58,031 bases of DNA from Mesorhizobium sp. ES1-4 (GTDB taxonomy: Bacteria > Pseudomonadota > Alphaproteobacteria > Rhizobiales > Rhizobiaceae), in contig NZ_JAIUGV010000025.1 in NCBI RefSeq assembly GCF_020164745.1, positions 1 to 58,031 of the forward strand. Direction: 5' to 3'. Positions 8,164-17,423 of the stretch are shown here, in pieces. The notes under the pieces are model-generated. The model was not told the DNA's origin and did not search any database. It saw nothing but the letters and a program-made list of their open reading frames with translations. Both the position numbers and the translations under genes were made by a program. The number at the start of each line of letters is the position of its first letter. Positions within the stretch are counted from its first letter, which is position 1.

Positions 8164-9419
8164 TCCAGGATCAGATTCTCGATCCCGAACACATGGCCGC
8201 CGAAGGTGATAGGTTCAGTCCCTGTCTTGATCCGAAAGGCTGGGATGCGCGCCAGCCACTCCTCCAGGCCAATGACAATCTCCCGCCGGGCAAGGTGTGA
8301 GCCAAGACAACGATGGGGACCATAGCCAAAGGCAGCGTGCCGGTTGTCCTCGCGCGCCAGATCGATCTCATTCGGGCATTCGAATTCCGCCGGGTCACGA
8401 TTGGCAATCATCGTGGCACAGGAAACATAATCTCCCTTGCGGATCGGCGCGCCTTTGAAGTCGACATCCTTCGTTGCCACTCGGATCATCTGAATGGTCG
8501 AATAGGCGCGCAGCAATTCTTCCGCAGCGACGGCAATCCGGTCAGGTTCGCTTCGTAGCAATTCCTGATCTTTGGGGTTGCGCGCGAGATGGGCCAAGTC
8601 GAAGCATATGGCTGCTGAGACCGTGTCGAGTCCCGCGACGAACACAAGCACGCCGATGCCACGGACTTCTTCGTCACTGAGCAGACGACCCTCGACCTTT
8701 GCCTTCACGATGAAGGTCATGAAATCATCGACCGGCTCCTTGCGGCGCTCGGTGGCAAGTTCGTCGATGAAGGCCACGATCGTCCGGGCTGCGGGTGGTC
8801 GTTGCTCCTTATCGCCGTGGAGCAGATCTCTAGCCCAGCCGACAAATGTTTCTAGTCCGTTGTCCGAAAGCCCAATAAAGCGAAGGAAGATATTGACCGC
8901 GAACGGAACTGCAAAATCCTTCATGATGTCGCAGCTCGTGCCTGATGCGGCGATCCTGTCGATCAGCTTGATCGCTCGTTCCCGGACAGCCGGCTCCAAT
9001 GCCATTACCCGCTTTGGCGAAAGCAGCGGATTGAGCAGTGAGCGAAAAACACCGTGGAATGGCGGATCGAGCTCAAGCGGGATCATCGGCCAGCTCTCGC
9101 CGAGCACAGAGGCGAAGATGCTGCGATGGCTGGAAAACGTTTCGGTGTCCTGCAGCACCCGGCGCTGGTCGCTCGCGCGAGTGATGACCCAGGTACCCCG
9201 ACCGTCGCGCGTGTTGCTGGTTGAATAAAAGATCGGAGGCCCGGCATGAACGCAAGCAACCGCTGCATGCGGATCCCCGTTAGCCGTCGGCAACATGCCG
9301 GGCGACGTAAACAGGTTGAAGTCCCTCACCATTTCGGGCGGGACATGATCTGGAACCGGCCGCGATTTAACCGCGCCAGAATCGAGAGACCGTTCATGAG
9401 ATGCTGTCGGCATTTGCAT
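8154..9419 (-). CDS. cytochrome P450 (CYP127-like)
   Basis: A protein of up to 421 residues with all P450 hallmarks: I-helix VFVAGLDTVSAA, the ExxR motif in EELLRA, and the heme loop FGYGPHRCLGSHLA with the thiolate Cys. It resembles the symbiotic CYP127 family known from rhizobial symbiotic regions, but the substrate is unknown. It is first in a five-gene minus-strand operon ending in nifQ. The mapped -24/-12 element (9430-9447) predicts transcription from about 9420, leaving no leader for the ATG at 9419. The true start is therefore more likely the in-frame ATG at about 9329 (MVRDFNLF), or the mRNA is leaderless. Confidence 0.9.
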   Translation of the reverse strand: MQMPTASHERSLDSGAVKSRPVPDHVPPEMVRDFNLFTSPGMLPTANGDPHAAVACVHAGPPIFYSTSNTRDGRGTWVITRASDQRRVLQDTETFSSHRSIFASVLGESWPMIPLELDPPFHGVFRSLLNPLLSPKRVMALEPAVRERAIKLIDRIAASGTSCDIMKDFAVPFAVNIFLRFIGLSDNGLETFVGWARDLLHGDKEQRPPAARTIVAFIDELATERRKEPVDDFMTFIVKAKVEGRLLSDEEVRGIGVLVFVAGLDTVSAAICFDLAHLARNPKDQELLRSEPDRIAVAAEELLRAYSTIQMIRVATKDVDFKGAPIRKGDYVSCATMIANRDPAEFECPNEIDLAREDNRHAAFGYGPHRCLGSHLARREIVIGLEEWLARIPAFRIKTGTEPITFGGHVFGIENLILEWS

Positions 9420-9429
9420 GCAATCGTCG

Positions 9430-9447
9430 GTGCAAGCTCCGTGCCGA
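9430..9447 (-). promoter_or_regulatory. sigma-54 promoter of the P450-nifQ operon
   Basis: On the minus strand TCGGCACGGAGCTTGCA matches the -24/-12 consensus (one base off at the first T), with GG and GC 10 bases apart. Confidence 0.85.
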
Positions 9448-9529
9448 ATTCGTCTTTCGATAATCCTTGCCGTTTGCTGGGCAACAGGTGGCGCCTGCGC
9501 TGACTTGCTGGTCGGGATTGCAACATTCT

Positions 9530-9545
9530 TGTCCAGCGTCGGACA
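9530..9545. promoter_or_regulatory. NifA upstream activator site for the P450 operon
   Basis: TGTCCAGCGTCGGACA is an exact TGT-N10-ACA, 83 bp upstream of the P450 -24 element. Confidence 0.85.
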
Positions 9546-10819
9546 CAGAATGTAGAATGCTAGACAGCGACTTGGAGCAACTCAACTGGTGGGATCGCTA
9601 GCCGATCATGTGCCCGGGGAGCATCCAGTTCGAAAGCTTGCGCTAAGCGGCTTGGTGACTTGGCCGAGGTCACCAGGTGGAAACGACCAACACTTGGGGT
9701 GAGCCTAGTGGCGCTCCCCTCGATGATGTCTGGCGGGGTGGTTAGCCGCCTCCGTAGGACAAGATCAGTCTACACGAATGGACTATAGCCTCTCCTCGCA
9801 TGCCTCATTGGCCGTCCTTCAGAGCCGGCCACACGAGCTTTTGTCTTTCAGCAGGGCGTTTTTCTCGCCAGCTACAGAGCCACACCGACGCCATTAATGA
9901 GCGTCCAGTCGACGGGTTGGATGGCCCTGTCCATCTTGCCCAGCACCTTGGCTTAGCATTTGCCGGTGCGGCGGAAGCCTTCAAGACGCAGTTCTTGACC
10001 TTCTCCAGATCAGCCTCGGATGGATATCGGCAAGGGTTCAGCTCGTCCTTTTGAACTTGCGCATCTTCGTGTTGGCCAACCCCAGGCCGCCCGACATATT
10101 TGCGGTCTATCCGGCACCTCAACTTCGAACAACCTTGCGGCAAGCTCTTGGGATAGCCCACGCTCGTGCCTCCACCACCCGCTCAGCAGAGCCAGATTTG
10201 TCGTTGATGGCACGGAACTTGCGGAGTCATTCGCAGATGCGTCACGGACCGAGAGTGTCGTCCCATGAATTCGATCACCAAAAAGGCCGCCCGACGTTGC
10301 TGGGACCGCCTGCAATTACCTTATCCCAGAATTGGGAGCAACGGCTTCAAAAGGGATAACTCATCACCTCAATTTTGTCGATCGCGCGGCCATCGAACCG
10401 CAGCCATCGATCAGACTTCCGCCTCGTTGCACTCATTGCGACCGCCTTGGTGCTTGCGACAACCGCTCAATTCTGGCTGCCAGGATAACCACATATGGCG
10501 ACGGAACTTCCTGCTTCAAAGCAATATAGAGATCGTCGATCATCCCCCCATCAAGGCCTCGATCGAGGACACCGCGTTCGGCTTGCTTGGTTCGCAGTGA
10601 ACAGACCGCACTTCGACGAATGCGATCGATGCGACCGCGCCGAGAACTCTCCCGCATTGTCGACGGTTGGGTCCGTCGGCCCTCCGATGAGGCCTCGGAT
10701 GCGTCGGGCTCCGAGGCCTCGACTGATGCCGACTGGCCGCCGCCGGAAGGTCTCGCGGCTTTGATCCCCGGCGATGTAGCCACCCCTGCTGCAACAGCTC
10801 CTAGCCGGAGAACTCATTC
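9546..10819. other. long non-coding stretch, no recognisable gene
   Basis: About 1.27 kb between the P450 promoter and the MFS gene. Several open frames up to about 118 codons exist on both strands, but none reads as a known family, codon use is erratic and no frame has a good ribosome binding site. It is most likely decayed mobile or accessory DNA. I see no intact repeat or terminal inverted repeat. Confidence 0.5.
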
Positions 10820-12052
10820 ATGACCGAATCGGCGACAGATTTAGTGGACGCGGCTTTGTTCGACCGAGATCGGCTTGACCCAGAAAGTCCCTATCAACGT
10901 TCTGGCCCTGCATGGGGTGCCATCATTTCGCTTTCCTTCGGCACCTTCGGGCTTGTGACGGCAGAGTTTCTGCCCGCCAGCGTTCTGACACCGCTCGCGC
11001 ATGATCTCCGTATCACCACGGGCACGGCTGGACAGGCGCTAACAGCGGCCGCAATCGTCGCGGCGATCTCGGCACCGATAATCGCCATCGTGACAAAGCG
11101 TCTGGACCGCAGGGTCGTCATCTGGGCGATGACGCTCCTGCTGATCCTGTCGAACGTTCTGGCGGAGGTTGCGGGGTCGCTGCCGGTTTTGCTGGCGGCA
11201 CGCGTCGTCCTTGGCATATCGCTTGGTGGTTTTTGGTCAATTTCGGCAGCGTTGGCGATGCGGCTGGTTCCAAGTCACCTCATGCCGCGCGCCATGTCGG
11301 TCATCCTCACCGGCGTTTCTGTCGCCTCCGTCTGCGCGGCTCCAATCGGCGCTTATGTCGGTGACATTTGGGGATGGCGAGCCTCGTTCAAGGTCGCCGC
11401 AATCGTGAGTGCCGTTGCGCTGCTCGTGCAACTCGTAACCATTCCGCCACTGCCTCCGATCGAAGTGCGCAGATTCCGCAGTCCGCTGGATGTCGCGAAG
11501 AATCCGGCGATGAAGGTTGCGGTGCTAGTCGTGCTATTGGTCGCTTCCGGCCATTTTGCCAGCTTCGCCTACATCCGCGCCTTTCTCGAGAGCGTTCCTG
11601 CGCTCGACAAGAAGTCAATCCCGCTCGTGTTCCTTGCTTTTGGCACGGCCGGCGTCTTCGGCAATTTAGCCGGCGCATTCCTCACCAAACACAGTCTCAA
11701 GGCGGTCGCGGCCCTGCCGCCCCTGCTCATTGCCGTAGCCGCTGTCTCGCTCCTGACCATGAGAGCATCGGCCTTGACCTCGGCAATTGCAGTTGCCGTA
11801 TGGGGCTTTGCTTTTGGCGCGGTCCCGGTCGGATTGCAGACATGGATGGTGCTACGCGCCGCTCCGAAACAGGCCGAGAGCGCTGGTGTACTGATGGTCA
11901 TAACCTTCCAAGTGGCCATCGCAGCCGGCACAACTTGCGGTGGCCTATTGGTGGATCACACGGGTATTGCCAGTGTCTTTGTCTACAGCGCGGTTGCCAC
12001 GTTCCTCGCTGTCTTGACAGTATTTTTGCTCGGCCCGAACCGCAAAACCTGA
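10820..12052 (+). CDS. MFS exporter, NepI/AraJ-like
   Basis: A 410-residue inner-membrane protein with about 12 predicted hydrophobic helices. The first segment (SFGTFGLVTAEFLPASVLTPLAHDLRI) and the loop KRLDRRVV resemble the DHA1 drug/nucleoside efflux group, including NepI, a purine ribonucleoside exporter. It probably extrudes a small polar molecule by proton antiport, but the substrate is not visible. It has no obvious partner gene and converges on the heme-handling gene. No NifA site or nod box is seen upstream. Confidence 0.85.
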   Translation: MTESATDLVDAALFDRDRLDPESPYQRSGPAWGAIISLSFGTFGLVTAEFLPASVLTPLAHDLRITTGTAGQALTAAAIVAAISAPIIAIVTKRLDRRVVIWAMTLLLILSNVLAEVAGSLPVLLAARVVLGISLGGFWSISAALAMRLVPSHLMPRAMSVILTGVSVASVCAAPIGAYVGDIWGWRASFKVAAIVSAVALLVQLVTIPPLPPIEVRRFRSPLDVAKNPAMKVAVLVVLLVASGHFASFAYIRAFLESVPALDKKSIPLVFLAFGTAGVFGNLAGAFLTKHSLKAVAALPPLLIAVAAVSLLTMRASALTSAIAVAVWGFAFGAVPVGLQTWMVLRAAPKQAESAGVLMVITFQVAIAAGTTCGGLLVDHTGIASVFVYSAVATFLAVLTVFLLGPNRKT

Positions 12053-12208
12053 CCGCCTGGTGGGGAGTGACGGTCGGCGGCGTTCACGCTATTGTCACCT
12101 CTGAGCTCGGCCCAAAGGCCGCGGCTTCGTCGTAACCATGCGGTCGATGGGGCAGCGCCAAATTGCTTCCTGCTCATCGCGTTGCGATAATACAGCGCGC
12201 TTATTGCG

Positions 12209-13345
12209 TCATCGTGTCCCCGGTCTCGGCTTCAATGCCCGGCTACTGGCTGCGGAGGCAGATGGGCGCCGGCGTCCCACCGACGACGATCGGTCTTTTC
12301 TCATGTAGCTGTCGGGGAAACGAGGCAGGTTTTCCGCCAGAACCCGCCAGTCGTCGCGCTCGCGTTCGCCTTCCTTGCGCGCACCGAACAACTGGATGAT
12401 GATCTTGCCGTCGGACCCATATGCTTCGAGCGAGGTGACGTGACTGTCATTGGTCGGCTTGCGCACGGCCCAAACCTCACGGATTTGGTGGGTCCTGAGA
12501 TGCAGCCGGAACGTTTCGTCCAGCACATGGATGCACGGCCCGATCTGCTTGACCGACTTGATTAAGCCGGAATGGGTCTGGATAGAACCTCGGTTGCCGA
12601 CGAAGCACATGATCGGCAATTCGTCTTCGGCCGCACGCTGGAGCACGGCGCCAACTGCGGCATTGTCGAGCAGCCAAGCGTAATCCTGGCCGACCATGCG
12701 CAAAGCCTGGCAGCGGCTGAGCTTGAGCGTCTTTAGAAGGTTGACGTCAGTCAGCCGGCTCCAGTACTCGCGTAGGTCGTCCACCGTGCCGGCCCAGTCC
12801 GCAGTCCTCGCGCCCAGGTCGGCTACTCTCGCCTTAAGCGACATGGTCGGCTCCTGGTTGGCGGATACGAGCTCGGCCACCAGCTTTCGATAGGCATGAA
12901 GGTTGGAGACCGGCCTGAGATGCACCTTATGCACTGCTGCGCCGGCGGCGTCGAAGAATTGCAAACTGCGCTGGATTCCGCCGCGATGGCGCCTTTCAAC
13001 AGCGAAACCATACCTCCAAGCCTGCGGGAAGACGCGAAGGTCGAATTCGTCACCAAGGACCATGGCGTGATTGTTGCCGGTTATCACTCTGTTGAAGACG
13101 CCAATCTTTTCGTGCACGGCACCTTGATTGCGGGTCAGCGCCGTCACTTCGCCCACGAATTCGAGGCCCGTCAGAAGGTGATTGACGCGCGGGTCGATGC
13201 GTGCCGCGCCGAAACCGCAATGGGCCGCGACCAGTTCCGCTTCCGAAATGGCCAATTGGGCGGCGAAATCACGCGCGGGAATGTTCGGACAGACTTCCCA
13301 CGCACGCCGGATTTCGTTGGGCGACCGCTTCTTGCGCTGATCCAT
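12209..13345 (-). CDS. hmuS: heme-handling protein, HmuS/HemS family
   Basis: A 378-residue protein with the two-repeat architecture of HemS/HmuS. Repeat 1 starts IPARDFAAQLAISEAELVAAHCG and includes VTALTRNQGAVHEKIG. Repeat 2 includes VGNRGSIQTHSG and the conserved LDETFRLHLR. These cytoplasmic proteins bind heme delivered by the HmuTUV importer and degrade it or pass it on. No heme-import genes are in the window, so it is an orphan here. The last 30 residues (Arg/Ser-rich) exceed the family's usual length and may be a decayed 3' end. The gene lies head-to-head with the iscN unit. Confidence 0.8.
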   Translation of the reverse strand: MDQRKKRSPNEIRRAWEVCPNIPARDFAAQLAISEAELVAAHCGFGAARIDPRVNHLLTGLEFVGEVTALTRNQGAVHEKIGVFNRVITGNNHAMVLGDEFDLRVFPQAWRYGFAVERRHRGGIQRSLQFFDAAGAAVHKVHLRPVSNLHAYRKLVAELVSANQEPTMSLKARVADLGARTADWAGTVDDLREYWSRLTDVNLLKTLKLSRCQALRMVGQDYAWLLDNAAVGAVLQRAAEDELPIMCFVGNRGSIQTHSGLIKSVKQIGPCIHVLDETFRLHLRTHQIREVWAVRKPTNDSHVTSLEAYGSDGKIIIQLFGARKEGERERDDWRVLAENLPRFPDSYMRKDRSSSVGRRRPSASAASSRALKPRPGTR

Positions 13346-13872
13346 GTTTTTACCCCTGCCCCGTTCTTCTTTTGACGATCGATCGAAAAACGGGCCTCAG
13401 GGATGTGCACGGCGGACGCGATCGATCGTCAGGCACATGCCAGTCGAATCCTGTCTCCGGGCGGTCAGCGGCCAATCGCCGGTAGCGAGCGATTGTTGGG
13501 TGGTCGGCGCCAATCGGCCGATCGAGCATTCGGGTACCACCGGCGGTGCTGCTTTCCCACCAAGGCGGGTCTGATGGATCATATTGCTTTCCTTCGTTCT
13601 TCGATTGCGAGGGCAACCCAAAGGTGAATCGGCCGGCAATTTTGCCGCCGCAACGAAGGCTTCACAAAAATCGTGCCAGTTGCTCCGCGGCAAGCTCTGA
13701 ACATCTTTGGCTCTGTTCATTGCTTTACGCGTGAGTGCATCGCGAACTCAGGCGCCCTTCCTGTGACGCGGACGCGACAAACCCGACAGTAAGTGTCGGT
13801 TGTCGGACGTCTCCCCAGCAATCGAGCATAAGAGACGTCGGGATGTCCTACGGTTTTTGACACGTCTTCCCT
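13346..13872. other. intergenic region between hmuS and the iscN promoter
   Basis: No recognisable gene. It holds an imperfect NifA-type site, TGTCGGTTGTCGGACG (13794-13809, TGT-N10-ACG), about 64 bp upstream of the -24 element at 13873. Confidence 0.5.
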
Positions 13873-13889
13873 TTGGCACGGTCCATGCG
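13873..13889 (+). promoter_or_regulatory. sigma-54 promoter of iscN-nifS-nifW
   Basis: TTGGCACGGTCCATGCG has the full TGGCACG block and GC at the correct 10-base spacing, with A for T in the -12 box. It lies 42 bp upstream of the iscN start codon. Confidence 0.8.
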
Positions 13890-13930
13890 AGATGATCCAC
13901 GAAAACGCCGGACCGAGGAGAAATCGAGCC

Positions 13931-14251
13931 ATGATTACGCTCACCGACAACGCTGTTGCCGCCATCAAGGCCGCTCTTTACCGCGCCAGCGAGCCGGCGG
14001 AAGGATTTCGCATCATGGTCCATGCCGGCGGCTGCGCCGGCTTCCAATACTCAATGGGCCTGGAGAGCGTCTCACGTGAGGGCGATGCGATCATCGAGCG
14101 AGATGGGCTCAAGGTGTTCATGGATAGAGGCTCCCAACCCCATGCCGCCGGCATGACCGTGGACTTCGTCACTGGGCTCGAAACATCCGGCTTTGTTTTC
14201 GATAACCCCAATGCGCGTGAGACGTGCGGCTGCGGCAAGTCCTGCAAATGA
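13931..14251 (+). CDS. iscN: IscN, A-type iron-sulfur cluster carrier
   Basis: A 106-residue HesB/IscA-type protein that holds and delivers Fe-S clusters. It has the three conserved cysteines: one in GGCAGFQYSMG near residue 35 and the CGCGKSC pair at the C-terminus. I chose ATG 13931 because GAGGAG lies about 10 bp upstream and MITLTDNA matches the family start. The upstream in-frame ATG at 13892 would fall right at the predicted transcription start. In rhizobia iscN is part of iscN-nifU-nifS, which builds clusters for nitrogenase. Here nifU is broken. Confidence 0.9.
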   Translation: MITLTDNAVAAIKAALYRASEPAEGFRIMVHAGGCAGFQYSMGLESVSREGDAIIERDGLKVFMDRGSQPHAAGMTVDFVTGLETSGFVFDNPNARETCGCGKSCK

Positions 14252-14268
14252 TTGCGAGGGAACAGGCT

Positions 14269-14590
14269 ATGTTCGACTATAGCGACGCCAAGGAATACTG
14301 CGTCGAACCGGTAACCGCCGGCGCTCTGGAACCGGCCGACACGCACTGTCGGCCCGGAACAATTGCGTTCGGTGATGCACCAAATCGCGATCATCGATCG
14401 TTGCCGTGGGCAAGCAAACAAAATTGCCCGAAACAGCTGAATTCCCGGCGGATGCCGCCACCAAAGGGCAATGTCGACAGCGACCGGTCAGCCAAGCCAT
14501 CGCTCCCCCGGCCGCCCACCTTACCAGATACGATATGCGCCAGAGGTTCAATGGCCCGACTACCCTTGAATCATTTCAGCAGTTGAAGGA
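14269..14590 (+). pseudogene. nifU: decayed nifU remnant
   Basis: From ATG 14269 the first codons read FDYSDAKEYCVEP, then AGALEPAD, which resembles the NifU N-terminus (WDYSEKV...NAGAL). After about 35 codons similarity is lost, and the remaining 200 bp shows none of the NifU scaffold, ferredoxin or C-terminal cysteine motifs. The position between iscN and nifS is exactly where nifU sits in other rhizobia. I infer a truncated, non-functional nifU. Confidence 0.55.
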
Positions 14591-14598
14591 TCACTCCC

Positions 14599-15810
14599 AT
14601 GAACCCTGTCTATCTCGACAACAACGCAACGACGCGGGTTGATCCTGCAGTCGTTGGAGCGATGTTGCCTTTCTTTACGGAGCAATTTGGCAATCATTCG
14701 TCCATGCACGCCTATGGCGCATCGGTTGCTGAAGCCGTGAGAAAGGCGAGGCAACAGTTGCAAGCCCTCATCGGCGCGGGATTCGAGGACGAGATCATCT
14801 TCACCTCGGGCGGGACTGAAAGCGACAGTACAGCCATCCTTTCGGCGCTGGAGGTGATGCCCGACCGAACGGAAATAGTGACTTCCGCGGTTGAACATCC
14901 GGCCGTTCTGAAGTTGTGCGCGCACCTTGAGAAGACGCGCGGCGTCAAGGTGCACATTATCCCAGTCGATCACTACGGCCGGCTCGACCTGGACGCCTAC
15001 AGAACCGCCCTCACCCCACAAGTGGCAATCGTCTCGATAATGTGGGCGAACAATGAGACCGGTACGATCTTTCCCGTGGTTAAGCTTGCCGATCTAGCCA
15101 GGGAAGTCGGCGCGCTTTTCCACACTGATGCAGTGCAGGCGGTCGGAAGGCTTCCGATTGAGCTGAAATCGACCGCGATCGACATGCTGTCGCTCTCCGC
15201 CCACAAGCTGCATGGTCCAAAGGGGATAGGCGCGCTTTATGTAAGACGTGGCGTGCGCTTCTCCTCCATGATCAAGGGTGGGCACCAAGAGCGCGACCGG
15301 CGTGCAGGCACTGAAAACACACCCGGCATAGTCGGACTGGGCATGGCGGCCGAACTCGCCTTGAAATTCATGGACGAGACAAAACGAATAAAATGGTTGC
15401 GCGACCGCCTTGAGAACGGGATCATCCAGCGCATCCCAAACACATCCATCAACGGCGATCCGCAAGAGCGATTGCCAAACACTGCAAACATTGGATTCGA
15501 AGGTATCGAAGGCGATGCAATTCCAATTGTCCTGAGCCGGCTGGGAATCGCCTGTTCCGCCGGGTCCGCCTGTGCCTCTGGCTCACTGGAACCGAGCCAT
15601 GTTCTGATCGCTATGAACGCGGCATGTGGGGCAGTCCGCTTCTCCTTGTCGCGTGACAACGGCGAAGATGACGTAGACCGCGTGCTTGAGGTCCTGCCTG
15701 CGATCACCGAGAAGCTACGGGCCGTTCCCAGTGCTGGACTGTGCGGGCGAGGTGCAGAACAGCTTCATTCCGGCCCGGGTCCGAGCGGCACAATAGCCGA
15801 CGAGCCGTGA
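14599..15810 (+). CDS. nifS: NifS cysteine desulfurase
   Basis: A 403-residue PLP enzyme that strips sulfur from cysteine for nitrogenase cluster assembly. Visible motifs are YLDNNATTRVDP at the start, TSGGTESDS, the PLP lysine in SAHKLHGPKG (about residue 202), and the persulfide-forming Cys in CSAGSACASG (about residue 325). The length fits NifS. It is downstream of iscN and the broken nifU, without an obvious promoter of its own. Sulfur is presumably delivered to IscN or a housekeeping scaffold in place of NifU. Confidence 0.96.
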   Translation: MNPVYLDNNATTRVDPAVVGAMLPFFTEQFGNHSSMHAYGASVAEAVRKARQQLQALIGAGFEDEIIFTSGGTESDSTAILSALEVMPDRTEIVTSAVEHPAVLKLCAHLEKTRGVKVHIIPVDHYGRLDLDAYRTALTPQVAIVSIMWANNETGTIFPVVKLADLAREVGALFHTDAVQAVGRLPIELKSTAIDMLSLSAHKLHGPKGIGALYVRRGVRFSSMIKGGHQERDRRAGTENTPGIVGLGMAAELALKFMDETKRIKWLRDRLENGIIQRIPNTSINGDPQERLPNTANIGFEGIEGDAIPIVLSRLGIACSAGSACASGSLEPSHVLIAMNAACGAVRFSLSRDNGEDDVDRVLEVLPAITEKLRAVPSAGLCGRGAEQLHSGPGPSGTIADEP

Positions 15811-15989
15811 GGTCTTCCTCAACGTGACGACCCTGCGCAAGGAGAGCAGTTAAACTCGGGGTCGCCTTCACCACTTCAGAAAAGCTTGAGATCGCCAAGT
15901 CTCTTGCCCAGCCGCCGTGCCAGAGGTCGGCACGCCGTCAGCAATGTCACCAATGCATCGACACCACAATTTCGCGCCGGGAGAATACA

Positions 15990-16367
15990 ATGAACTGCTC
16001 CGCTGATAGCCGCCCGATCGATCGCACCGATATCCTAGCGCGACTGAAGGGCCTGTCGGCCGCGGAGGACTTCTTCGCCTGCCTTGACGTCTCCTACGAC
16101 CCGAAAGTGATGAATGTCTCGCGGCTCCATATCATGAAGCGCGTGGGCCAATACCTTGCCGAAGAAGATTTCTCCGGTCTGCCTAACCAGGTAATCGCCG
16201 CGCGGGTGCGCGCCAAGCTGGAACGCGCCTACGAAGATTTCGCGACTTCCTCGCCGCTCACGCAACGTGTGTTCAAGGTGCTAAGGGACCACGATCCAAA
16301 CATATGTCCCGCACCTGGCCGCGCCTTCGTCCCGCTCGACTCTGCACTGAAGCGGTTCGGAAAGTAA
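15990..16367 (+). CDS. nifW: NifW, nitrogenase-stabilising protein
   Basis: A 125-residue NifW: LKGLSAAEDFFACLDVSYDPKVMNVSRLHIMKRVGQYL is the family core (in two stretches, roughly residues 15-50). NifW binds apo-MoFe protein and helps its maturation or oxygen protection. A GGGAG ribosome site precedes ATG 15990. It is 179 bp downstream of nifS and probably on the same transcript. The NifA site for fixA begins only 29 bp after its stop. Confidence 0.93.
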   Translation: MNCSADSRPIDRTDILARLKGLSAAEDFFACLDVSYDPKVMNVSRLHIMKRVGQYLAEEDFSGLPNQVIAARVRAKLERAYEDFATSSPLTQRVFKVLRDHDPNICPAPGRAFVPLDSALKRFGK

Positions 16368-16395
16368 TGAGCCCGACACGGCTGCGACGCGACAA

Positions 16396-16411
16396 TGTCG
16401 AGAAGTCGACA
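16396..16411. promoter_or_regulatory. NifA upstream activator site for fixABCX
   Basis: TGTCGAGAAGTCGACA is an exact TGT-N10-ACA, 71 bp before the -24 element at 16482. Confidence 0.88.
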
Positions 16412-16481
16412 AATCCAGTCCTCATGACGCCTCCTCGGAAGCAAACGAAGCCACCTTCTGGAATAGAGGCAGGAAGACGAC

Positions 16482-16498
16482 TTGGCATGAACGATGCA
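16482..16498 (+). promoter_or_regulatory. sigma-54 promoter of fixABCX
   Basis: TTGGCATGAACGATGCA has GG and GC 10 bases apart, with A for T in the -12 box. It lies 58 bp before the fixA start codon. Confidence 0.82.
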
Positions 16499-16555
16499 GG
16501 CAATGAGGTGAACCGCCAAGCACGAATCCGGACTGGGAGCTTAGAGAAACCGCCA

Positions 16556-17407
16556 ATGCATATCGTAGTCTGCATCAAGCAGGTGCCGGATTCGGCACAG
16601 ATCCGCGTGCACCCGGTGACGAACACGATCATGCGTCAGGGTGTTCCGACCATCATCAATCCTTACGACCTGTTCGCCCTCGAAGAAGCGCTCAAACTGC
16701 GCGACGTTCATGGTGGCGAGGTTACTGTGCTCACAATGGGTCCGCCCATGGCGGAGGACTCGCTGCGAAAGGCGCTCGGTTACGGTGCTGACCGAGCAGT
16801 TCTCTTGACGGACCGCTATTTTGCCGGATCCGATACGCTGGCGACTTCCTTTGCTCTTTCGCAAGCAATCGCAAAAATTGGGGAGACTTTCGGCAGGCCG
16901 GACATCGTCTTCACCGGCAAGCAGACGATTGACGGCGATACCGCCCAGGTCGGACCGGGCATAGCCAAGCGCCTAGATTTATCGCAACTTACCTATGTCG
17001 CGAAGATTGCCTCCATCGATCTCGATACGCGAGAGATCGAAGTCGCTCGTCGCGCCGAAGGCGGCACCCAGTTGCTGAAGAGCAGACTCCCTTGCCTCAT
17101 TACCATGCTGGAAGACACCAACGAAATCCGCCGGGGCTCGCTCCAGCAGGCTCTGTGCGCGGCGCGCAGCCAAGTCGTGAAGTGGACTGCAGCCGACGCC
17201 GGCATTGACGATCTCACCCGGTGCGGTCTGCGTGGCTCGCCTACAGTCGTCAAGCGTGTTTTCGCCCCCACCGCACGGGCAGAAAGGGCGGCGCAGATCG
17301 ACACCGCGGAAAGGGGCTTGCAGGACATAGCCGATGAACTCATCGCCGATATCTTAACCCGCCGGCCGGCGCTGGAACATGAGCTGGCCTTCAACAGCGG
17401 CACGTGA
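16556..17407 (+). CDS. fixA: FixA, electron-transfer flavoprotein beta subunit
   Basis: A 283-residue ETF-beta homologue. The start at 16556 (MHIVVCIKQVPDSAQIRV) matches the family; longer in-frame starts run back into the promoter and nifW. FixA pairs with FixB as a flavoprotein that takes electrons from NADH. The FixABCX complex bifurcates them, reducing a low-potential carrier for nitrogenase and quinone as the high-potential acceptor. It includes KQTIDGDTAQVGPGIAKRL, the typical ETF nucleotide-binding segment. It is first in a tight fixABCX operon behind its own NifA promoter. Confidence 0.96.
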   Translation: MHIVVCIKQVPDSAQIRVHPVTNTIMRQGVPTIINPYDLFALEEALKLRDVHGGEVTVLTMGPPMAEDSLRKALGYGADRAVLLTDRYFAGSDTLATSFALSQAIAKIGETFGRPDIVFTGKQTIDGDTAQVGPGIAKRLDLSQLTYVAKIASIDLDTREIEVARRAEGGTQLLKSRLPCLITMLEDTNEIRRGSLQQALCAARSQVVKWTAADAGIDDLTRCGLRGSPTVVKRVFAPTARAERAAQIDTAERGLQDIADELIADILTRRPALEHELAFNSGT

Positions 17408-17423
17408 CGGCCAGGAGCAGAAA

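Noticed and set aside
9805..10161. 118-codon open frame in the non-coding stretch before the MFS gene
   Set aside because: No similarity recognised, no ribosome site, and erratic codon use.
13763..13780. TGT...ACA pair upstream of iscN
   Set aside because: The spacer is 12, not 10 bases. The imperfect site at 13794 is better placed.
15906..15945. CGGCACG-like sequence upstream of nifW as a sigma-54 promoter
   Set aside because: The -12 half is CAGCA and does not give a GC at the right distance.
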